A stretch of DNA of 13,829 nucleotides. Origin: an uncultured Planctomycetaceae bacterium. Its GTDB lineage: Bacteria; Planctomycetota; Planctomycetia; Pirellulales; Pirellulaceae. This document shows, one piece after another, positions 10,087-13,829 of the stretch (positions are counted from its first letter, which is position 1; each line of letters starts with the position of its first letter). The notes beneath the pieces are model-generated. The model was not told where the DNA came from, did not search any database, and worked only from the letters and a program-made list of their open reading frames with translations. Both the position numbers and the translations under genes were made by a program. Where the stretch lies: positions 1-13,829 of the forward strand of contig CAIYOB010001206.1 of NCBI GenBank assembly GCA_903927685.1. Reading direction: 5' to 3'.

Positions 10087-10401
10087 CTAAAGTAGTTCAA
10101 GGTGGGCCGTGATCTGGTCGATCTTGTCGGCCTCATCGGGCCCAATGGCGAGGCACGTCCGAGTCGGCTGGCCGTGGAATTCCGTTCTGCCGCTGTCCGT
10201 GATCAGATGCACCTCCAGCCCGGCCCCCACCGCCTTGTCGTGGACCTGCATCAGTTCCTCTTCGCTGTCCACTCGGCAGCAGACCTTGGCGAACGCTCCA
10301 GTCAGCCAGACTCGCTGGCTTTCGGTCAGGCTGTCGAGCGACACGAAGCCAGCCTCCTGCAAGCGACGGCAAAGAAACGACATGGAGGCGTGGGCACCCT
10401 G
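10087..10401 (-). pseudogene. Peptidyl-tRNA hydrolase PTH2-like domain lacking its N-terminal strand
   Basis: From 10401 the minus strand encodes QGAHASMSFLCRRLQ, then AFAKVCCRVDSEEEL, GAGLEVHLITDSGRTEF, RTCLAIGPDEADKID and the terminal ITAHLELL. These are the PTH2 signatures (QxAHA helix, VDSEEEL, the D-x-GRT loop, ALGIGP-type strand, TGHLKLL-type end). PTH2 releases tRNA from stalled peptidyl-tRNA and is normally about 115-130 residues. Its first strand and the Lys of the GKxxAQ motif should precede QGAHA. Here the preceding residues in frame (SVRTRTGP) do not match, so about 20 residues are missing. The frame stays open upstream to 10572 but overlaps the propeller gene. An internal ATG at 10383 could start a shorter product, yet homology begins before it. 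A deletion near 10402 is the simplest explanation. Confidence 0.6.
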
Positions 10402-10499
10402 GGGTCCGGTTCTTGTTCTGACGGAGGGGCCAAGGGAATTTCCACAACAGACACGACGTCGGCATTCCTGGTTCGCTTCAAGATCGCCTTGACGATCAT
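10326..10499 (-). CDS. Short ORF overlapping the propeller gene stop (ATGA), 57 residues, function unknown
   Basis: The ATG at 10499-10497 overlaps the TGA of the propeller gene (ATGA), a classic sign of translational coupling. The first about 30 residues (MIVKAILKRTRNADVVSVVE, then IPLAP) look like a real small protein. After that the frame runs antiphase through the peptidyl-tRNA hydrolase-like sequence and becomes Arg/Cys/Pro-rich, ending at 10326. The authentic part probably extends only from 10499 to about 10405, with its original end lost in the same event that removed the start of the hydrolase-like gene. No family is recognised. Confidence 0.35.
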   Translation of the reverse strand: MIVKAILKRTRNADVVSVVEIPLAPPSEQEPDPRVPTPPCRFFAVACRRLASCRSTA

Positions 10500-11710
10500 T
10501 CTGCCGGACCCTTCTTGACGGTGGAATCCGACTCGAACAGACTCCACCAAGACGCCGCAACCACTCGGCCATTCGTGAGCCGGACGATCTTGTGGATCAC
10601 GCCTTCGGGACCGACCGGCCGTTCGACCTTCTTCGAGGCCCAAGTCACCTTCCGAAGCCCGTGATAACGCCCCCACTCCGTACCGTCCACACCGATCAAG
10701 ACGACGCCCGGCCCCACCTCAGCAACGCATCGTGCAGGGCCATCGAGGGGATGCGTGACCCAGCTTTGCCCGTCGAATCGAGCTAGAGCCGAGCCGTGTT
10801 CACGAGAAGTCAGGACGGCCCAGACACCTTTGTCCGCCGCAGCGAGGTCGGCCACGCGGTCGAACTCGCAGCCGATTTCTTTCGGGCCGATGAAGCTGAA
10901 CTCCGTGCCGTCCTTCTTGTTCTTCTCAGGTTCCCGGTTGTGGTACTTGCGGGCGTGAGCATTCAAGCGGATCAGACCATCCCATTCCGTTCCGATCCAG
11001 AGATTGCCGTCACCGTCTTCGGCGATGCAGGTCGGTCGGCGATGTGGCACGAGTTCCCTCGTGTCCAACCACGCTGAATTCGCTCCCCAGTAGTGCGGCA
11101 GGTAGTGGTGCCAGACACGACCGTAACCACCCCAGGAAAAAAGGCCGTGTTCCGTCGAGATCACCAACGGCGAGTAGGCTGCCTCGCCGGGCGGAACGCA
11201 GATCTCATCGACGTAACCCCAGAGCCGAACCGCATCCTCACCAGGGATGTACCCTCCGCTGACGAAGCTCGGATGACCCTCGTAGTAGTCCCGAAACTCG
11301 GTGCTTCGCCACGGCTGGTCAGCCTCCCGCTCCAGCCGCCGAATGCCGTCGCTCGTGCTGAGCCAGACTTTGACTGCATTTTCCACAGCGATCCCGGTGA
11401 TTTGGATGCCATCCAGTCGGCCCTGCAAGGTCCATTTGTCTTCCTGCCGGGTCAGCAGCCTGCCGGAACTGGTGCCGACCCAGATCTCGTCTTGGTTGGC
11501 CGCCAAGGCCGTGATCCGCTCTCGGTAGGTCATCGCCCCTTCGACGTTCCCGATGGAGTCCCACCGTGTCCAGCCGCCGCCGCACGGTTCCGACTTCAGT
11601 TCGATGGCAGTCGGAGCCAACGACTTGGGATCTTCGGCTAAACCTGGCCCCAACAAGCCGCCAAAGACGGCAACGGTCAGGCCCCACGCCACCACGCATT
11701 TGCACAGCAT
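10496..11710 (-). CDS. Secreted beta-propeller protein with Reg_prop-like repeats
   Basis: This 404-residue protein starts at the ATG at 11710, chosen because GGGAGG lies exactly 6 nt upstream; an ATG 18 nt earlier has no such site. The N-terminus (MLCKCVVAWGLTVAVFGGLL) is a signal peptide, likely cleaved near LAEDPK. The body carries propeller-blade phrases of the two-component-regulator propeller (Reg_prop) type: ALAANQDEIWVGTSSGRLL, AVKVWLSTSDGIRRLER, ISTEHGLFSWGG, DGDGNLWIGTEWDGLIRLN, GVWAVLTSREHGSALARFDG. There is no kinase or DNA-binding domain, so this is a stand-alone exported propeller, perhaps a binding or scaffold protein. Its stop codon overlaps the next ATG. It is the first gene of the minus-strand operon and is divergent from the GNAT-cupin gene across 121 nt with no clear promoter motif. 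Confidence 0.78.
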   Translation of the reverse strand: MLCKCVVAWGLTVAVFGGLLGPGLAEDPKSLAPTAIELKSEPCGGGWTRWDSIGNVEGAMTYRERITALAANQDEIWVGTSSGRLLTRQEDKWTLQGRLDGIQITGIAVENAVKVWLSTSDGIRRLEREADQPWRSTEFRDYYEGHPSFVSGGYIPGEDAVRLWGYVDEICVPPGEAAYSPLVISTEHGLFSWGGYGRVWHHYLPHYWGANSAWLDTRELVPHRRPTCIAEDGDGNLWIGTEWDGLIRLNAHARKYHNREPEKNKKDGTEFSFIGPKEIGCEFDRVADLAAADKGVWAVLTSREHGSALARFDGQSWVTHPLDGPARCVAEVGPGVVLIGVDGTEWGRYHGLRKVTWASKKVERPVGPEGVIHKIVRLTNGRVVAASWWSLFESDSTVKKGPAE

Positions 11711-11831
11711 ACCGCACCTCCCTGCCATTCGGTCTTCTTACGGCAACCGGAACAGCGTACCATGACCGCAGTGCAAATCGAAGAGCAGAAACTCGGCAGC
11801 AGACACTCGGCTGCGTGGAGGCCACGGAAAA

Positions 11832-12689
11832 ATGATCCGTCCTTGTAGCGACACCGATTTCGACACGATCCACGCCATCATCAACGACGGGGCCGAAGCC
11901 TACCGTGGCGTGATCCCCGCCGACCGCTGGCATGAACCCTACATGTCCCAGGCTGAACTACGCCACGAGATCGAAAATGGGGTCCAGTTCTGGGGCTACA
12001 CAGACGGCGGCGAACTGCTCGGCGTGATGGGCCTCCAGGATGTGCAGGACGTGACCCTGATCCGTCACGCTTACGTGCGAACAATCCACCGGAGCCAGGG
12101 GATCGGCGGAAAGTTGCTGGCGGAACTTCGGACGCTGACGGCCCGACCAGTGTTGATCGGCACCTGGGCCGCCGCGACCTGGGCAGTCCGGTTCTACGAG
12201 AAGCACGGGTTCCGGCTGGTCACGTTGGAAGAGAAGAACCGACTTTTGAAGAAGTATTGGTCGATCCCAGACCGGCAGGTGGAGACCTCGGTGGTGCTGG
12301 GGGATAAGCGGTGGTTCCGCTACCGGCAGTCCCTCGTCCACCACCGTGACGAAACGCCGCCCATTGACTGCCCCTTCGGCCAAGTGCAGCGGATCGTGAC
12401 CGGCGGCGCCGGTGGCGTGGCCAATGTCCACGTGGTCAAGATCACGAAGGGGACGCCACATCTCCACACCGGCTACGACGAAGTGTACTACGTGCTGGCA
12501 GGCACCGGCACGATCATGCTGGGCCAGCAGACACATCCCCTGCGGCCCGGCAGCGCGGCCGTGATCCCGGCCGGAGTGCTGCACTCCCTGGAGGCCGAGC
12601 CGGGACAACAACTGGAGTTCTTGATCTTCGGCACGCCGCCGATGGCAATGGATGATGAACGGGCAAGGCCGGTGAAGCCGGTGGGCTGA
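11832..12689 (+). CDS. GNAT N-acetyltransferase fused to a C-terminal cupin domain
   Basis: This 285-residue protein combines two domains. Residues 1-165 are a GNAT acetyltransferase: MIRPCSDTDFDTIHAIIND at the start, IRHAYVRTIHRSQGIGGKLL with the acetyl-CoA-binding R/Q-x-x-G-x-G/A motif (QGIGGK), and AVRFYEKHGFRLV. Residues about 200-270 are a cupin: motif 1 GTPHLHTGYDEVYYVLAG (HxH, Glu, Gly) and motif 2 VIPAGVLHSLE (PxGxxH), with metal ligands His, His, Glu and His. Both parts carry their key residues, so the protein is likely functional. The cupin may bind a small ligand or metal that gates acetylation (inference); the substrate is unknown. The ATG has TGGAGG 10 nt upstream. Its stop lies inside a hairpin shared with the convergent gene. 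Confidence 0.85.
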   Translation: MIRPCSDTDFDTIHAIINDGAEAYRGVIPADRWHEPYMSQAELRHEIENGVQFWGYTDGGELLGVMGLQDVQDVTLIRHAYVRTIHRSQGIGGKLLAELRTLTARPVLIGTWAAATWAVRFYEKHGFRLVTLEEKNRLLKKYWSIPDRQVETSVVLGDKRWFRYRQSLVHHRDETPPIDCPFGQVQRIVTGGAGGVANVHVVKITKGTPHLHTGYDEVYYVLAGTGTIMLGQQTHPLRPGSAAVIPAGVLHSLEAEPGQQLEFLIFGTPPMAMDDERARPVKPVG

Positions 12690-12699
12690 CCGGCTTCAC
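12672..12699. terminator. Bidirectional terminator-like hairpin containing both stop codons of convergent genes
   Basis: GTGAAGCCGGT (12672-12682) and ACCGGCTTCAC (12689-12699) form a perfect 11-bp stem with a 6-nt loop (GGGCTG). The TGA of the GNAT-cupin gene (12687-12689) runs from the loop into the right arm. The TGA of the opposing gene (complement of 12696-12698) lies in the right arm. No T-run follows, but position, symmetry and stability fit a two-way transcription stop. Confidence 0.65.
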
Positions 12700-12977
12700 G
12701 CCACCGACAGCGGACAACGCAACCACGCCTCCACGATGTCGAACGTGTTGAACGACTCGCCATCCCAACGCCCGAAGCCCTGCTCGTTCACACGGATTTC
12801 GTCCCCCAGTTGCCAGCCCCGCTCCTCGGCCTCCAGGATGTGGTCCAGCGGGGACACGGCCTGGATCTCGGTCTGCTTGTCGCAGGTCCACTGGAACGCC
12901 CTGACGGCGGCTTCTTCGGCGGTGGCGGCATCAAAGATCAAGCGGATGGGGCCGGATTCGACGTAAAACTTTGGCAC
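12696..12977 (-). CDS. Small conserved soluble protein, unknown function
   Basis: This is a 93-residue protein read from GTG at 12977, beginning MPKFYVESGPIRLIF. AAGGA lies 7 nt upstream of the GTG, and the MPKFYV start is one I associate with planctomycete homologs. An in-frame ATG at 13040 would add 21 Lys/Thr/Arg-rich residues and is less likely. The protein is alpha/beta in appearance: a strand pair at 3-15, helix ATAEEAAVRAFQWTC (18-32), a central acidic helix (HILEAEERGW), then GDEIRVNEQGFGRWDGE and a C-terminal helix. There is no signal peptide, membrane segment or catalytic motif. Its last codons lie in the hairpin shared with the GNAT-cupin gene. No function is recognised. Confidence 0.75.
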   Translation of the reverse strand: MPKFYVESGPIRLIFDAATAEEAAVRAFQWTCDKQTEIQAVSPLDHILEAEERGWQLGDEIRVNEQGFGRWDGESFNTFDIVEAWLRCPLSVA

Positions 12978-13054
12978 GGCGGCTTCCTTTCGTGGTCTTG
13001 GGCAGTCCCTTGTTGTTTTTGTTTCCGACGTTTTCTTCATCGGCGGGCTGGTGA

Positions 13055-13222
13055 CACGGTTGGTCCGACGTGGAACAGTGCCTTCTCCGGTATGGCGTCC
13101 ATTGCGGCGAGGTCGGGGCGACCTCGGCGAACTTGGAGGGCGTGGCGATCTGGCTTCCGCCCGAAGCCGCGCTAGGTTCTCTGGCAAAACTGCTCCGAGC
13201 GTGCCTGTTCACGCTGCCTGCC
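13055..13222 (+). pseudogene. Fragment of a GNAT acetyltransferase gene
   Basis: Between two minus-strand genes, the plus strand encodes about 50 residues including LLRYGVHCGEVGATSAN, LEGVAIWLPPEAALG and LAKLLRACLFTLP. This pattern (an NLEGVAVWLPP-type phrase followed by an amphipathic LLRAGL helix) is characteristic of the central part of one GNAT subfamily. The acetyl-CoA-binding motif and both ends of the enzyme are missing. A TGA at 13052 stops the frame upstream, and downstream it runs antisense through the neighbouring gene. There is no ribosome site at the GTG at 13070. It is therefore a relic rather than a working gene. The call rests on remembered motif similarity. Confidence 0.42.
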
Positions 13223-13692
13223 TCAGTCCAGAAACGCCACCGATGCCATCGCCCTGGAGCGGTTCTCGGTGTTCATTTTGACCCGATGCCAGCCGTCCAG
13301 CCCGATCGTGGAGTGGTCGGGGTGCGTGATCTTGCCACGGACGTAGACCACCGGGTTGCGTGCCATGATTCGCCATCCCCACTTGGCAGCGGCCGAGTGC
13401 TCCTTGAGCAGCCTTCGGTATTCGTCTCCTGTCAACTCGTTGGGATGGCGGCTGCACACGTAGACGGTGGTTCCGCCGTCCCGATACAACTGCTCGCACA
13501 TGTGCGGCTTGCCGCCATCACGGCGGATCGGCTCGAGAGGCAGGATCGACTTTTCGTTGACTCGCACGTCCGGGGCCGGATGAAGAACCACTCGCCCTGG
13601 TGAATGAACACGTCGGTCAACCGACGCAACTGGCCGATTTTGGCCCTGGCTCCCAGCTTCTCGAATTTGGTTTTGATGTGGGTGGCGTCCAT
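13223..13692 (-). pseudogene. Frameshifted gene, conserved hypothetical protein
   Basis: Two overlapping minus-strand frames each look protein-like over part of their length. From the ATG at 13692 the first reads MDATHIKTKFEKLGARAKIG, QLRRLTDVFIHQGEWFFIRP and then degenerates. The second, continuing from about 13573 to the TGA at 13223, reads DVRVNEKSILPLEP, then CEQLYRDGGTTVYVCSRHPN, GDEYRRLLKEHSAAAKWGW and VYVRGKITHPDHSTIGLDG. Adding one C to the CCCC run (GGGG at 13572-13575 on the plus strand) would join them smoothly into about 156 residues. No signal peptide or membrane helix is seen, and the function is unknown. No strong ribosome site precedes the ATG; in-frame starts further upstream at 13779 and 13818 are possible. 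A sequencing error cannot be excluded. Confidence 0.5.
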
Positions 13693-13829
13693 GAAAACGA
13701 GGACACCAGCGACGGCGGCATGGTTCGCTGATCCAAATGGCTTTTGTTGGCTGGCGAACCTTGCCGTTCCGTTTTCCATGTTCAAGCCATCGGGCACGGG
13801 AGTCCAGCCCGACTTCACTCAATTGAGCG

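Noticed and set aside
11093..11641. 182-codon plus-strand open frame
   Set aside because: Antisense to the Reg_prop-type propeller protein and has no domain signature or ribosome site.
12978..13187. Upstream extension of the small conserved gene's frame
   Set aside because: The extra residues are Arg/Pro/Ser/Thr-rich without structure, and the GTG at 12977 has a well-spaced AAGGA and the expected family N-terminus.
13818..13827. 10-bp perfect palindrome CTCAATTGAG at the window end
   Set aside because: Short palindromes of this length are expected by chance, and nothing around it suggests an operator or attachment site.
13778..13829. Possible start of a plus-strand gene at the right edge (MFKPSGTGVQPDF)
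   Set aside because: Only 17 codons are visible, the upstream sequence lacks a ribosome site, and no family is recognisable.

Overview
The window looks like chromosomal DNA of a GC-rich planctomycete, probably from the Pirellulales/Gemmatales side. This rests on family recognition rather than a search: a Ser/Thr kinase with a short [17 protein letters not shown] N-terminal extension, a secreted five-bladed-propeller hydrolase of a type abundant in that phylum, pre-peptidase-like repeat proteins, and a GC-rich hairpin resembling repeats common there. No rRNA, tRNA, CRISPR array, transposase or phage gene is visible.

Left part (1-8900) is compact and intact. It opens with the 3' end of a large secreted beta-sandwich protein (+), followed by an AarF/UbiB (ABC1) atypical kinase (+). 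A long nested palindrome at 2714-2836 separates this from a three-gene minus-strand operon, transcribed 6344 to 2871: a secreted, C-terminally membrane-anchored protein with a long Pro/Ala/Glu linker, then an ABC ATPase of the LolD/MacB type, then a soluble Ser/Thr kinase. The junctions are 3 and 6 nt. The operon is bounded by a divergent gene and a convergent gene, so no permease belongs to it. Divergently on the plus strand lie L-lactate dehydrogenase and, 28 nt later, a secreted glycoside-hydrolase-like beta-propeller.

Right part (about 9.0-13.8 kb) is different in character: small genes, several of them damaged. It starts with a membrane protein whose two ends look like the two halves of an acyl carrier protein in swapped order. 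Next comes a glycine-rich membrane protein whose reading frame runs into the tail of an opposing small membrane-protein gene. A minus-strand operon (11710 to 9905) encodes a secreted propeller protein, a very short ORF joined by an ATGA overlap, a peptidyl-tRNA hydrolase-like gene that has lost its first strand, and the small membrane protein. Then come an intact GNAT-cupin fusion gene (+), a conserved small soluble protein (-), a plus-strand fragment of a GNAT acetyltransferase, and a frameshifted minus-strand gene at the right edge. The GNAT-cupin gene and its convergent neighbour share one hairpin that contains both stop codons.

The clearest points for follow-up are the permuted carrier-protein-like membrane protein, the ABC ATPase/kinase operon lacking a permease, and the cluster of truncations and frameshifts confined to the right part. 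All homology statements come from motif recognition without database searches.
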